Part shown: in pieces, positions 21,429 to 30,792 of the stretch
How the letters are laid out: each line of letters opens with the position of its first letter
Numbering within the stretch: position 1 is the stretch's first letter
DNA from: Thiobacillus sp.
Lineage (GTDB): Bacteria; Pseudomonadota; Gammaproteobacteria; Burkholderiales; Thiobacillaceae
DNA length: 64,000 nt
Reading direction: 5' to 3'
NCBI GenBank assembly: GCA_030679915.1
Contig: JAUXRY010000042.1
Location: 1 to 64,000 of the forward strand
Program-made: the position numbers and the translations under genes
Notes under the pieces: model-generated
Database searches by the model: none
The model's input: the letters and a program-made list of their open reading frames with translations, nothing else
What the model was told of the DNA's origin: nothing

Positions 21429-22208
21429 ATGAAAACCATCCGGAATTTATCAATCTCAACTGTTTTGGCATTGAGCGCCTTGGCAACCAGTCCGGCAAGC
21501 GCGGCGACCTGGACCTACAGCAGCACGTCACCTGCTTCAGACTCAGGGTTGACTGCGACCGCGACTGCCTTTTCCGCCGCCAACAATTCCTCCGCCACGA
21601 TTGCTGCGAGTACAGCTTATTACGGCGGTGGGCTGGGCGTCACATCCAGTGGGGAATCGACCAGCAGCCCACAGCACGCTATTGACAATAACGGTGCCAT
21701 CGAAACCGTCATGATTTCCTTTTCCAATGGGGTGGGAGGAATCACCAGTGCCGACAAGGTTAGCCTCACGTCGGCGAGTTTCGGCTGGTCCCAGACCGAT
21801 GCCGATTTCAGCGTTTACGCCTATAGCGGTACCGGGACACCTTCGGTGCTGGGGCTGACCTACAGCAGCCTGACCAGCCCCAGTAACGGCTGGACGTTGA
21901 TTGGGCATTACAACAACGCGGCCTCGTCCAGCGCAAAAACGGTCTCCTTCGCGAACACCGTATATTCCAGCGCCTGGTTGATCGGCGCCTACAACGGGCT
22001 CACAACGTCTAGCGGAGCCAGCAGCGGCAATGACTACTTCAAACTCGCCAGCGTGACCGGCAACAAGTGCCCAGCAACCGGGACGCCTCCCTCTGGTTGC
22101 GGAAGCTCCGGCACACCGAGTGGGGGTGTGCCGGAGCCGGGCACGATTCTGCTGGTGGGTGCGGGCTTGCTTGGAATGACTCGGATGTCGCGTCGCAAAG
22201 CAGCTTGA
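21429..22208 (+). CDS. PEP-CTERM sorting-domain surface protein
   Basis: A 259-residue secreted protein. A signal peptide (ends ASAAT near residue 26) precedes a low-complexity Ser/Thr/Ala/Gly-rich body with few charges. The C-terminal PEP-CTERM signal has a VPEPG motif at about residue 236, a hydrophobic helix (TILLVGAGLLGM) and an Arg-rich tail (RMSRRKAA). Exosortase cleaves such proteins at the PEP motif, usually followed by glycosylation and release to the surface or matrix. The body resembles the XDP1 type of exosortase-dependent proteins, which I state with caution. GGGAG precedes ATG 21429. The next element is a terminator. Confidence 0.88.
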   Translation: MKTIRNLSISTVLALSALATSPASAATWTYSSTSPASDSGLTATATAFSAANNSSATIAASTAYYGGGLGVTSSGESTSSPQHAIDNNGAIETVMISFSNGVGGITSADKVSLTSASFGWSQTDADFSVYAYSGTGTPSVLGLTYSSLTSPSNGWTLIGHYNNAASSSAKTVSFANTVYSSAWLIGAYNGLTTSSGASSGNDYFKLASVTGNKCPATGTPPSGCGSSGTPSGGVPEPGTILLVGAGLLGMTRMSRRKAA

Positions 22209-22225
22209 GTTTTTTTGCTGACAGC

Positions 22226-22253
22226 AAAGCCCCGCTTGCGCGGGGTTTTTTTC
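22226..22253 (+). terminator. Rho-independent terminator after the PEP-CTERM gene
   Basis: A stem CCCCGC / GCGGGG with a short TTGC-type loop is followed by seven or more T residues, directly past the stop codon at 22208. Confidence 0.88.
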
Positions 22254-22303
22254 GTCGTCGACAGAAATGCTATGCTCAAACCAATGCATCGAAGGAGCGC
22301 ACC

Positions 22304-22690
22304 ATGAAGCAGTTCAGCCCTACCGAAGCCCATGCCTTTTTACAGACGCACCCCGAGGCGGTTTTTATCGACTGCCGTTCGGAAATCGAATTCCTGTTTG
22401 TCGGGCACCCCCTGGGTGCGATTCACATCGCCTGGCAGGACAGCCCGGACTGGGACGTGAATCCCGATTTTCTTGGACATTCACGCAAGGCTGCTTCCGT
22501 TAATCGGCCGGTTGTGCTGATTTGCCGTTCAGGTAGACGCTCAATGGAAGCCGGCCGTTACCTGGAAAAATATGGTTTTCCTGAGGTGTACAACGTCACC
22601 CACGGTTTCGAAGGCGATATGGACGAGTCACGTCACCGCTGCACCAAGAATGGCTGGCGCTTTGATGACCTGCCGTGGGAACAGACGTAA
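22304..22690 (+). CDS. Rhodanese-like domain protein
   Basis: A single rhodanese domain of 128 residues with the catalytic cysteine Cys74 in the loop CRSGRRS and the conserved DCRSEIEF near the N-terminus. Such proteins transfer sulfane sulfur or carry persulfide. The start at ATG 22304 has GAAGGAG upstream; the frame extends further upstream but through the previous gene's terminator. No signal peptide, so cytoplasmic. It stands alone between the PEP-CTERM gene and the convergent VIT1-family gene. Confidence 0.85.
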   Translation: MKQFSPTEAHAFLQTHPEAVFIDCRSEIEFLFVGHPLGAIHIAWQDSPDWDVNPDFLGHSRKAASVNRPVVLICRSGRRSMEAGRYLEKYGFPEVYNVTHGFEGDMDESRHRCTKNGWRFDDLPWEQT

Positions 22691-22719
22691 AAGCGGATCC
22701 TGCACGGCTCGCCAATGCC

Positions 22720-23751
22720 TTAGGCCAGCTGCACCCCTAGCCAGGCACCGATGTAATAGGTGGCCAGCCCAGCCGCGCCGCCGATACCCAGCATGCGCAG
22801 GCCGCTCAATATGGCGTGGCGGCCGGTGAACAGGCTCATGCTGGCGCCAACGGCGAAAAGTCCTAATGCGGTTAGCACGATGGAAGCGGCTAATGCATGG
22901 CTGTGTCCAAACAGAAACGGCAACAGCGGAAGGGCTGCGCCGGTTGTGAAGGCAGCAAACGACGAAATGGCGGCCACCCAGGGTGAGCCCAACTCGTCGG
23001 GGTTAAGGCCGAGTTCTTCGCGCGTGAGTGCATCCAGCGCCCGCTCAGGATCCTCCATCAGCTTCTCGGCCACCCGCTTGGCTTCGTCCATGGGCATGCC
23101 CTTGGCGGCATAAATCAGGGCCAGTTCGGCCGCTTCTTCTTGCGGATATTTTTCCAGTTCGTCGCGTTCCAGTCCGATTTGGTATTCGAACATTTCGCGC
23201 TGCGCACGTACCGAGACGTACTCGCCCGACGCCATCGAAAATGCGCCGGCCAATAGCCCTGCTACACCAGTCAAAACAATAATCGTGGGCTCTTGTGACG
23301 CGCCGGCTATGCCATAAATGAGCGCTGCATTCGATACCAGACCGTCGTTGACGCCGAATACGCCGGCGCGCAGGGCATTCCCTGAAACGCCTTTGTGGTG
23401 ACGTTTTCCAACGTCGTCGATATGGGTGGGTGTCGCGTGTGGCGGGGTTTGCGTATAGAGCGCCATCCCCCGCACCTTCATCGCAGCCAGTACCCCTCGC
23501 ATGGTACGCGGGGTGAATGTTCGGGTGAGTCGCGCCACTACGCGGGTGCGTAAGTCGGGCCGGTAGGTTTTGGGGGGTGGGCCGCCGTGTTGGACGATCG
23601 CCTTCAGCCAGATATCTGCCTGGTCATCGGCTGACTGCGCCAGTTCATTGAACAGCGATTCGCGTGTTGAGCCGTGTTCGCATTGGGCGACCACCCGATA
23701 CAGCCAGGCCGAGCGCTTTTCTTCCAGCCAGGATTCACGCGGGTTGCTCAT
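22720..23751 (-). CDS. VIT1/CCC1-family metal transporter with ferritin-like N-terminal domain
   Basis: A 343-residue protein. The N-terminal 90-100 residues form a helical rubrerythrin/ferritin-like region (Glu-rich start WLEEKRSAWLYRVVAQCE, then LFNELAQSADDQADIW). The rest is a VIT1/CCC1 membrane domain with the family motif FGVNDGLVSN near residue 135 and SMASGEYVSVRAQ near 178, a Glu-rich cytoplasmic loop (about 185-245), and three to five helices. The layout recalls MbfA-type iron exporters, so iron or manganese export is likely. It overlaps yifB by four bases (ATGA), making it the third gene of ubiK-yifB-VIT1. Confidence 0.82.
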   Translation of the reverse strand: MSNPRESWLEEKRSAWLYRVVAQCEHGSTRESLFNELAQSADDQADIWLKAIVQHGGPPPKTYRPDLRTRVVARLTRTFTPRTMRGVLAAMKVRGMALYTQTPPHATPTHIDDVGKRHHKGVSGNALRAGVFGVNDGLVSNAALIYGIAGASQEPTIIVLTGVAGLLAGAFSMASGEYVSVRAQREMFEYQIGLERDELEKYPQEEAAELALIYAAKGMPMDEAKRVAEKLMEDPERALDALTREELGLNPDELGSPWVAAISSFAAFTTGAALPLLPFLFGHSHALAASIVLTALGLFAVGASMSLFTGRHAILSGLRMLGIGGAAGLATYYIGAWLGVQLA

Positions 23752-25238
23752 GCGGCTTGCCTCCGATATTGGATCGCCTCGGCAAGATGCACCATGCTGA
23801 TGGTGTCGCTCCCTGTCAGGTCGGCCACACTACGCGCCAGTTTGAGTACGCGGTGGTAGGCGCGCGCAGACAGGTTGAGCTGCGCAATCGCTTTTTTGAG
23901 CAAGGTTTCGCCGGCCGCATCCAGCTGGCACAGCTCGTCGATTTCCTGTGTCCCCAGTGCGGCATTGGGCTTTCCCTGGCGCGCTATCTGACGGTCGCGT
24001 GCCATCTGCACGCGGGCGCGGATGACCGAACTGGGCTCGCCCGTACTCACCTGCATCAATTCATCCTGCGTCAGCGTCGGTACGCTGATCTGGATGTCAA
24101 TGCGGTCGAGCAGAGGGCCGGAAATCCGGGCGCGGTAGCGGGCAATTTGATCGGGGGTATCGCGACACGCCTGAGTAGGGTGGCCGAGAAAACCGCAGGG
24201 GCAAGGGTTCATTGCAGCAACCAGCTGAAACCGGGCGGGGAAATCGGCCTGCCGCGCAGCGCGCGAAATCGTGATGTGGCCGGTCTCCAGCGGTTCGCGT
24301 AGCACTTCCAGAACCTGCCGTGAAAACTCCGGCAGTTCGTCGAGAAACAGCACGCCGTGATGTGCCAGTGATATTTCACCCGGACGTGGATTACCGCCTC
24401 CCCCCACTAGCGCCACCGCTGATGCTGTGTGGTGAGGAGAACGGAACGGACGGCGTTGCCAGTGTTCGTGACGAAACCCGCCATTGAGCGACTGGACCGC
24501 CGCGGCTTCCAGCGCCTCGGTTTCGTTCATCGCAGGCAGGATGCCGGGAAAGCGTGCCGCCAGCATCGACTTTCCGGTGCCGGGCGGACCCGCCATAAGC
24601 ACTGAATGGCCGCCTGCTGCAGCCACTTCCAGCGCGCGCTTGGTGGCGGTCTGGCCTTTGACGTCGAGAAAATCGGGGTAGTCCGGTGCGCTGCGCGGTG
24701 CGTTTATTTCAGGTGCGATCAATGAAGTTTGCCCCGCCAGCCAGGCACAAACATCGAGCAGGCTGGACGCGCCGAGTGTGTCGACGCCGCTGGCAAGCGA
24801 GGCCTCAGCGGCAGAATGGACCGGCAAAATCAATTGACGATTCGCTGCGCGCGTTGCTAGCGCCATCGCCAGCGCGCCGCGCACCGGGCGCAATTCGCCG
24901 GTTAATGCCAGTTCGCCGGCGAATTCGGCCTGCGTGAATTTGTCAGACGGGATTTGCCCGGAAGCGGCGAGGATGGCCAACGCAATCGGCAGGTCGAAAC
25001 GCCCGGATTCCTTGGGCAAATCGGCCGGTGCGAGATTGACAGTGATGCGGCGCGCTGGAAATTCGTAGCGTGAATTCTGGATCGCTGCGCGTACGCGGTC
25101 GCGCGCCTCCTTCACCTCGGTTTCGGGCAGGCCGACCAGCGTGAAAGCCGGCAAGCCATTGGCCAGATGCGCCTCGACCACCACCTCGGGCGCGTTCATG
25201 CCGTTTAACGCTCGGCTTTTGACGACAGCGACGGCCAC
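23748..25238 (-). CDS. comM: YifB/ComM family Mg-chelatase-like ATPase (right copy)
   Basis: A 496-residue paralogue of the protein at 6883. It has the N-terminal ChlI domain, Walker A (GPPGTGKSM), Walker B (LFLDELPEF) and C-terminal ARSVADLTG segment. The start is a GTG at 25238 directly after the ubiK stop codon TAA, giving tight coupling; the family start VVKSRAL supports it. The similarity of the two copies by eye is what one expects between different families of betaproteobacteria rather than between recent duplicates. Confidence 0.92.
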   Translation of the reverse strand: MAVAVVKSRALNGMNAPEVVVEAHLANGLPAFTLVGLPETEVKEARDRVRAAIQNSRYEFPARRITVNLAPADLPKESGRFDLPIALAILAASGQIPSDKFTQAEFAGELALTGELRPVRGALAMALATRAANRQLILPVHSAAEASLASGVDTLGASSLLDVCAWLAGQTSLIAPEINAPRSAPDYPDFLDVKGQTATKRALEVAAAGGHSVLMAGPPGTGKSMLAARFPGILPAMNETEALEAAAVQSLNGGFRHEHWQRRPFRSPHHTASAVALVGGGGNPRPGEISLAHHGVLFLDELPEFSRQVLEVLREPLETGHITISRAARQADFPARFQLVAAMNPCPCGFLGHPTQACRDTPDQIARYRARISGPLLDRIDIQISVPTLTQDELMQVSTGEPSSVIRARVQMARDRQIARQGKPNAALGTQEIDELCQLDAAGETLLKKAIAQLNLSARAYHRVLKLARSVADLTGSDTISMVHLAEAIQYRRQAA

Positions 25239-25535
25239 TTATTCGGAGCGCTGCTTTTCCGGTTCAGTCGTGCGCGCTTCAGGCGCGCCTGGTTTTTCCA
25301 GTTGAAGCAGTCGCGCTTCCAGTTGCTCGAGCCTGGCGCGGGTTCGTGCCAGCACTTCGGTTTGCACGTCGAATTCCTCGCGGCTCACCATGTCGAGTTT
25401 GCCGAGCATCGAGGTGACGCCAGCCTTGAGGTTTTGCTCAATGTCTTTAGCCGGGGATTGCTTCAACAATTCGCCCAGTTTGCCCATTGCATCATTAAGA
25501 AACGCGGGGGTGGGAAATTTCGGATTTGTATTCAT
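25239..25535 (-). CDS. ubiK: Ubiquinone biosynthesis accessory factor UbiK
   Basis: A 98-residue protein of the YqiC/BMFP family that helps assemble the ubiquinone synthesis complex with UbiJ. It shows the amphipathic N-terminal helix (NDAMGKLGELL), the conserved VSREEFDVQTEVLARTRARLEQLEARL coiled coil from about residue 50 (trimerisation region) and a charged tail. A coiled-coil C-terminus and this neighbourhood (ubiK next to yifB) are typical of betaproteobacteria. The left-hand locus lacks this gene. Confidence 0.88.
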   Translation of the reverse strand: MNTNPKFPTPAFLNDAMGKLGELLKQSPAKDIEQNLKAGVTSMLGKLDMVSREEFDVQTEVLARTRARLEQLEARLLQLEKPGAPEARTTEPEKQRSE

Positions 25536-25614
25536 GTGAATCTCCAGTTACGCGAGAGTGTAGCAAGCCCCCTGCAGCAGGGGGCAGCACAAATAGGGTG
25601 CATTGTGATTTTGT

Positions 25615-25635
25615 TGCGCACTACTAAAGTGCGCA
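25615..25635 (+). promoter_or_regulatory. NtrC-like palindrome upstream of the right porin-glnK-amtB operon
   Basis: A perfect dyad TGCGCACT-N5-AGTGCGCA that contains GCAC-N7-GTGC, the spacing of NtrC sites. It lies 60-80 bases upstream of the sigma-54 promoter. Confidence 0.7.
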
Positions 25636-25694
25636 CAGTGTGTGGGTTAGAGGGGGGGCGATAGTATCTGTTTGTTTTTTATACTTAAAATAAC

Positions 25695-25710
25695 TGGCAC
25701 GCCTCATGCT
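25695..25710 (+). promoter_or_regulatory. Sigma-54 promoter of the right porin-glnK-amtB operon
   Basis: TGGCACGcctcaTGCT, with GG and GC ten bases apart, differs from the left-hand promoter only in the spacer. Initiation would fall some 35 bases before the start codon at 25757. Confidence 0.82.
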
Positions 25711-25756
25711 AAATTGAAATTGCAATTTTGCGAGTCTTCACATTCGGAGAATATTC

Positions 25757-26527
25757 ATGAAGAAACTTGTACACGCATTAGTCCTGGTTGGTTTGGTAGG
25801 AGCGCCTGCCTTGGTTGTGGCAGCTGAAGAAAGCCCGCATTCATTGAGTGCCAACATTGGCTTAACCAGCAATTACATTTTCCGCGGCATTTCCCAAACC
25901 GGTGGCGATGCCGCCATTCAGGGTGGAGTCGACTACACGCATAGCAGCGGCTTCTATCTTGGTACTTGGGGTTCCAATGTGGGCTGGCTTAAAGACTATC
26001 AGGGATATGATTCTGGCAAAGTGGAAGTCGATATCTACGGTGGTTACCGTGGGGATATTGGCAAGACTGAGCTGACTTATGATCTCGGGGCGATTCAGTA
26101 TATTTACCCAGGGGACCGGCCAGCGGGGATTACCCGTGCCGATACCACAGAATTGTATGCTGCCTTGGGCTGGAAGTGGTTCACTGCCAAATATTCCTAC
26201 TATGTCAGCGATGAAGTTTTTGGCTTCGCCAATGCCGATAGTTCTGACTATCTGGATATTTCCGCAAGTGTGCCAATCGGCGAAACCGGCCTGACCGCTG
26301 GCGCGCATTGGGGCACGTTCAACTTCAAAAACAACGGTGCTCAGGATTACACCGATTGGAAGGTCAGCTTGGCTTATGACATGAGCAAGCTGAGCACCGT
26401 CATGTCTGGCGTGACCGTTGGCGTGATGTACACCGACACCGATGCCGACAAGTCTGTTTGGACTGACACCAATAATGAGTTTTTGGGTAAAAGCACGACT
26501 ACCGTTTGGGTTTCCAAGGCTTTTTAA
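25757..26527 (+). CDS. TorF-family putative outer-membrane porin (right copy)
   Basis: A 256-residue beta-barrel protein with a signal peptide (ends VVAAEE) and the family segments LSANIGLTSNYIFRGISQT and GGVDYTHSSGFYLGTWGSNV. Alternating Tyr/Trp strands lead to a C-terminal VSKAF. It leads an operon with glnK and amtB. Role in outer-membrane uptake of nitrogen compounds is inferred from linkage. The paralogue at 5870 has the same position in its own operon. Confidence 0.85.
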   Translation: MKKLVHALVLVGLVGAPALVVAAEESPHSLSANIGLTSNYIFRGISQTGGDAAIQGGVDYTHSSGFYLGTWGSNVGWLKDYQGYDSGKVEVDIYGGYRGDIGKTELTYDLGAIQYIYPGDRPAGITRADTTELYAALGWKWFTAKYSYYVSDEVFGFANADSSDYLDISASVPIGETGLTAGAHWGTFNFKNNGAQDYTDWKVSLAYDMSKLSTVMSGVTVGVMYTDTDADKSVWTDTNNEFLGKSTTTVWVSKAF

Positions 26528-26535
26528 AAGGCTGA

Positions 26536-26934
<399 letters not shown>

Positions 26935-26945
26935 GGAGTATGACG

Positions 26946-28364
26946 ATGAAAAAGCTACTTACTTCTCTGGGCTTGATGTGCGTACTGCTGGCCCCCGGCA
27001 TGACGTTTGCTCAAGATGCAGCGGCGCCGACGGAAACCGCTGTGGTTGAGACCATGGCAATCGAGGAAGCGGCGCCGGTTGCCGTTGAAGTTGCCGCGGT
27101 TGCTGCGACAGAGACCGCAGCGCCCGTCCCCGACAAAGGCGACACCACCTGGATGATGGTTTCCACCTTGCTGGTGATCTTGATGATCATTCCGGGCGTG
27201 GCCTTGTTCTACGGCGGTCTGGTTCGCGCCAAAAACATGTTGTCGGTACTGACTCAGGTCATGGCCATTTTCTGCCTGATTTCCATCCTGTGGGCGGTGT
27301 ACGGCTACTCGCTGGCGTTTGGTGATGGTGGTGGTCTCAACTGGATGATCGGTGATCTGTCCAAGATGTTCCTGGCCGGCATTACCCCTGACAGTACGGC
27401 CGCGACCTTTACCGATGGTGTGGTGATCCCCGAACTGGTGTTCGTGGCCTTCCAGCTGACCTTTGCTGCCAGTACCGTGGCGCTGATCGTCGGCGGCCTC
27501 GCCGAGCGGGTGAAATTCTCCGCCCTGATGGTGTTTGGCGCACTGTGGTTCACGTTCTCCTACCTGCCGATTACGCACATGGTGTGGGCAACGGGCGGTT
27601 ATCTGTTTGAACACGGCGCCCTCGACTTTGCGGGCGGCACGGTGGTGCACATCAACGCAGGTATTGCAGCGCTGGTGGGCGCTATCGTGCTGGGCAAACG
27701 TATCGGCTACGGCCGCGACGCGATGCCGCCGCACAACCTGCCGATGACCATGATCGGTGCCTCGCTGCTGTGGGTGGGCTGGTTCGGCTTTAACGCCGGT
27801 TCCAACCTCGAAGCCACCGGCGGTGCTGCGCTGGCCTTCATGAACACCATTCTGGCCACCGCAGCTGCGGGCTTGTCATGGATGCTGGCCGAGTGGATGT
27901 TGCGCGGCAAGCCCTCCATGCTGGGTATTGCATCGGGTGTGGTGACGGGTCTGGTTGCCGTTACCCCGGCCGCTGGTCTGGTGGGCCCGATGGGTGCGAT
28001 CGTCCTCGGTGCAATCGCTGGCGTAATCTGCCTGTGGGGCGTGTCTGGCCTGAAGAAAGCCCTGGGCTACGATGACAGCCTCGACGTCTTCGGCATCCAT
28101 GGTATCGGCGGCATCGTCGGCGCCATCGGCACCGGCATCTTTGTTTCGCCGGCGCTGGGTGGTGTGGGTGTCGACGGTTACACGATGGGTGGTCAGGTCA
28201 TGACGCAGGCTACGGGTGTGCTCATCACCATCGTCTGGTCGGGTGTGGTCAGCTTCGTGGCATTCAAGCTGATCGACATGACCATCGGTCTGCGCGTTTC
28301 CGAAGAACAGGAACGTGAAGGTCTGGATACCGCAAGCCACGGCGAGCGGGCCTACAACCTCTAA
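26946..28364 (+). CDS. amtB: Ammonium transporter Amt (right copy)
   Basis: A 472-residue Amt channel. A signal peptide (ends MTFAQD) and an Ala/Glu/Val-rich linker of about 40 residues precede the channel domain, which begins around GDTTWMMVSTLL. Pore histidines occur in GGTVVHINAG and LDVFGIHGIGG. The second of two nearby ATG codons (26946) is chosen because AAGGAG is seven bases upstream of it. The cytoplasmic tail (SEEQEREGLDTASHGE) is the family's GlnK-contact region. A strong terminator follows. Confidence 0.95.
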   Translation: MKKLLTSLGLMCVLLAPGMTFAQDAAAPTETAVVETMAIEEAAPVAVEVAAVAATETAAPVPDKGDTTWMMVSTLLVILMIIPGVALFYGGLVRAKNMLSVLTQVMAIFCLISILWAVYGYSLAFGDGGGLNWMIGDLSKMFLAGITPDSTAATFTDGVVIPELVFVAFQLTFAASTVALIVGGLAERVKFSALMVFGALWFTFSYLPITHMVWATGGYLFEHGALDFAGGTVVHINAGIAALVGAIVLGKRIGYGRDAMPPHNLPMTMIGASLLWVGWFGFNAGSNLEATGGAALAFMNTILATAAAGLSWMLAEWMLRGKPSMLGIASGVVTGLVAVTPAAGLVGPMGAIVLGAIAGVICLWGVSGLKKALGYDDSLDVFGIHGIGGIVGAIGTGIFVSPALGGVGVDGYTMGGQVMTQATGVLITIVWSGVVSFVAFKLIDMTIGLRVSEEQEREGLDTASHGERAYNL

Positions 28365-28390
28365 GATCCATCCTTTCTCCTTAGGAAGCT

Positions 28391-28417
28391 GGGGCGCTCT
28401 GCAGAGCGCCCCTTTTT
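28391..28417 (+). terminator. Rho-independent terminator after amtB (right copy)
   Basis: A perfect 22-base palindrome GGGGCGCTCT/AGAGCGCCCC followed by five T residues, 27 bases past the amtB stop. It isolates the ammonium operon from the guanidine cluster. Confidence 0.9.
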
Positions 28418-28721
28418 ATTGGGCGAGCGTAAGAGATCGGTTGCGTTGATAACACTTTTAAGGTGCTGCGCTATCGAATGACAGGGCACCTTGCCAGGGT
28501 GCAGGTCACCCATGGTTCACGCCTCATTCCTTGCGTAACGAAAACAAGATCAATTGCCTGGGAATGATATTTGAGACGCCATCTGGCGCCCGCTCTTTTC
28601 TGCTCCGGTTGCCAAAACAGTGCGATTGCGCACTAAAAGAATGCTCTGTTCACCATGATGCGGGAAACATTGTTTTCTGGTTATTGCTATCTATTCATGG
28701 TGATAGATTGTTTTTTTGATA
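28418..28721 (+). promoter_or_regulatory. Long regulatory leader of the guanidine cluster with NtrC-like sites
   Basis: No supported gene. The best NtrC-like site is at 28627-28644 (TGCGCAC-TAAAAGA-ATGC; one mismatch in GCAC-N7-GTGC), about 80 bases upstream of the promoter and closely similar to the 25615 palindrome. Weaker dyads are GCACC-N7-GGTGC at about 28486-28502 and the pair AAGGTGC / GCACCTT at about 28460-28491. I looked for the conserved cores of guanidine-I, -II and -III riboswitches and did not find them. Confidence 0.5.
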
Positions 28722-28737
28722 TGGCACGGTGGTTGCT
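28722..28737 (+). promoter_or_regulatory. Consensus sigma-54 promoter of the guanidine cluster
   Basis: TGGCACGgtggTTGCT is a full match to the -24/-12 consensus (TGGCACG-N4-TTGCW). The predicted start of transcription is about 28748, fifty bases before the first gene. Together with the upstream dyads this places the whole cluster under RpoN and very probably NtrC. Confidence 0.88.
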
Positions 28738-28798
28738 TTTAGTGAATTGAATATTACGAATATTCATTTCGGTAATACCACTCATCTAGGAGCCCACC

Positions 28799-29797
28799 AT
28801 GAATGTGAAGCACATCGGAAGCACCCTGAAAACGCTGTTGACGCGGCTGGTGATCCCCGTCGCCGTCGCCATTTCCTTTTCCGCCCAGGCGGCCCAGCCC
28901 CTCAAGATTGGCTACAGCGACTGGCCGGGCTGGGTGGCGTGGCAGGTCGCCATCGACAAGGGCTGGTTCAAGGAGGCGGGCGTGCCCGTCACCTTCGAGT
29001 GGTTCGACTACTCGGCCTCGATGGATGCGTTTTCGGCCGGCAAGATCGACGCGGTCACCATGACCAACGGCGATGCGCTGGTCACCGGCGCTGCAGGCGG
29101 CAAGAGCGTCATGGTGATGCTGACCGATTATTCCAATGGCAACGACATGATCATCGGCAAGCCGGGTGTGCGTTCCCTCAAGGCCCTCAAGGGCAAGAAG
29201 GTGGCAGTGGAATTGGGTTTCGTTGAGCATCTGCTGCTGCTCAACGGCCTGAAAAAAGCGGGCATGAAGGAGTCCGATGTCACGCTGGTCAACGCCAAGA
29301 CCAACGAGATGCCGCAGATGCTGGCCTCGGGTGATGTCGCCGCGGTTGGTGCCTGGCAGCCCATCGCCGGTCAGACCATGAAGTCGGTACCGGGTGCCCG
29401 GCCCATCTACACATCCGCTGACGAACCCGGCCTGATCTATGACGTGCTCGCGGTGAATCCCGCCAGCGCCAAGCAGCGCCGCGCTGAGTGGATCAAGGTC
29501 GTGAAGGTGTGGGACCGTGTCGTGAAGTACATCAACGATCCCAAGACCCAGCCGGATGCGGTGAAGATCATGGCCGCACGTGTTGGCGTTTCGCCCGAAA
29601 CCTACCTGCCGCTGCTCAAGGGCACCAAGCTGCTGAGCCTGGATGACGCGAAGAAGATCTACGTCAAGGGGAACGGTTTCAAGACCTTGTACGGTTCGTC
29701 CAAGATTGCGGATGATTTCAACGTTGCCAATGACGTGTACAAGACGCCCCAGGACCTGAACAGCTATCTGGATTCGTCTTTCACCTTTGCCAAGTAA
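28799..29797 (+). CDS. ABC transporter substrate-binding protein (guanidine/urea cluster)
   Basis: A 332-residue periplasmic binding protein of the TauA/SsuA/NMT1 group. A signal peptide (about residues 1-31, ending FSAQAAQ) is followed by the start [24 protein letters not shown] and a two-lobed fold. Close relatives next to urea carboxylase genes are often named 'putative urea ABC transporter'; the linked DUF1989 genes point rather to guanidine or another guanidino compound. Start ATG 28799 has TAGGAG upstream. First gene of the cluster, 21 bases before the permease gene. Confidence 0.85.
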   Translation: MNVKHIGSTLKTLLTRLVIPVAVAISFSAQAAQPLKIGYSDWPGWVAWQVAIDKGWFKEAGVPVTFEWFDYSASMDAFSAGKIDAVTMTNGDALVTGAAGGKSVMVMLTDYSNGNDMIIGKPGVRSLKALKGKKVAVELGFVEHLLLLNGLKKAGMKESDVTLVNAKTNEMPQMLASGDVAAVGAWQPIAGQTMKSVPGARPIYTSADEPGLIYDVLAVNPASAKQRRAEWIKVVKVWDRVVKYINDPKTQPDAVKIMAARVGVSPETYLPLLKGTKLLSLDDAKKIYVKGNGFKTLYGSSKIADDFNVANDVYKTPQDLNSYLDSSFTFAK

Positions 29798-29818
29798 CTG
29801 AACCGAGACGGAGCGGAC

Positions 29819-30781
29819 ATGAGCTTGATTGCCAACCTGGCCAGCGTGGATAGCGAGATGCGCAAGCGCACCCTGCTGGCAATCGGTTCGTTCCTGCTGC
29901 CGCTGCTGGTTTGGTGCATGGTCAGTTATGTCCCGTTCATCTGGCATCCCAAGGTCGAGGTCACCGATCCCGGTGGCGTCGACTACTTCCAGATTGGCAT
30001 GCTGGTGGACAAGTCCCAGTTCAAGGACGAGGCTGCCTTCACGCGGACTGAGAAGCTGGCCCCCCCGGCCGGCAAGCCGGCCAACCCCATTTACCTGCCG
30101 GCGCCGCACGAAGTCGCGCAGGCGTTCTACACCGGCTTTACCAAACAACCTGTGCAGAAAGATGCACCGTGGCTGCACGAAAGCCTGTGGCACAGCATCC
30201 AGATCATCTTCTGGGGATTCCTGATTTCTTCGCTCATTGGTGTGCCGCTCGGCATCCTGGCTGGAACCTATTCCACCTTTGCCCGGCTGAGTGAACCCTT
30301 CATCGAATACTTTCGCTACCTGCCGGCACCCGCGTTTGGTGCTTTGGCGGTGGCGATTCTCGGTATCTACGACGGGCCCAAGATCGCGATCATCGTCATC
30401 GGCACGCTGTTCCAGCAGGTGCTGATCATCGCCAACACCACGCGCAAGCTGGAAGCCACCATCATCGAGGCGGCGCGCACGCTGGGTACGCGCGGGATCA
30501 AGTTGCTAACCAAAGTCGTGGTACCGGGCATCCTGCCCGATCTCTACCGCGACCAGCGCATCCTGCTCGGCTGGGCCTGGACTTACCTGATCGTGGCCGA
30601 GCTGATCGGCACCAGTTCCGGCATCACGTTCTATATCACCCAGCAGGCGCGCTACCAGCATTTTGACAACGTCTACGCCGCCATCATGATCATCGGCATC
30701 ATCGGCTTCGGCACCGATCTGATCCTGGGTCGCCTCGGTCGTCGCCTGTTTCCCTGGGATCGTACCCAGGATCGTCGCTGA
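29819..30781 (+). CDS. ABC transporter permease (guanidine/urea cluster)
   Basis: A 320-residue inner-membrane protein with an N-terminal helix, a long periplasmic segment (about residues 45-110, rich in Pro and Lys), and a BPD_transp_1 core with about five more helices. The EAA loop that contacts the ATPase is visible as [26 protein letters not shown]. The long first periplasmic loop distinguishes it from ordinary SsuC/TauC permeases. It is sandwiched between its binding protein and ATPase genes, so the three form one importer. Confidence 0.85.
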   Translation: MSLIANLASVDSEMRKRTLLAIGSFLLPLLVWCMVSYVPFIWHPKVEVTDPGGVDYFQIGMLVDKSQFKDEAAFTRTEKLAPPAGKPANPIYLPAPHEVAQAFYTGFTKQPVQKDAPWLHESLWHSIQIIFWGFLISSLIGVPLGILAGTYSTFARLSEPFIEYFRYLPAPAFGALAVAILGIYDGPKIAIIVIGTLFQQVLIIANTTRKLEATIIEAARTLGTRGIKLLTKVVVPGILPDLYRDQRILLGWAWTYLIVAELIGTSSGITFYITQQARYQHFDNVYAAIMIIGIIGFGTDLILGRLGRRLFPWDRTQDRR

Positions 30782-30792
30782 GGGCACACGTC

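Noticed and set aside
28531-28719. A 62-codon frame in the leader of the guanidine cluster
   Set aside because: No ribosome-binding site or protein feature, and it overlaps the regulatory sites just upstream of the sigma-54 promoter.
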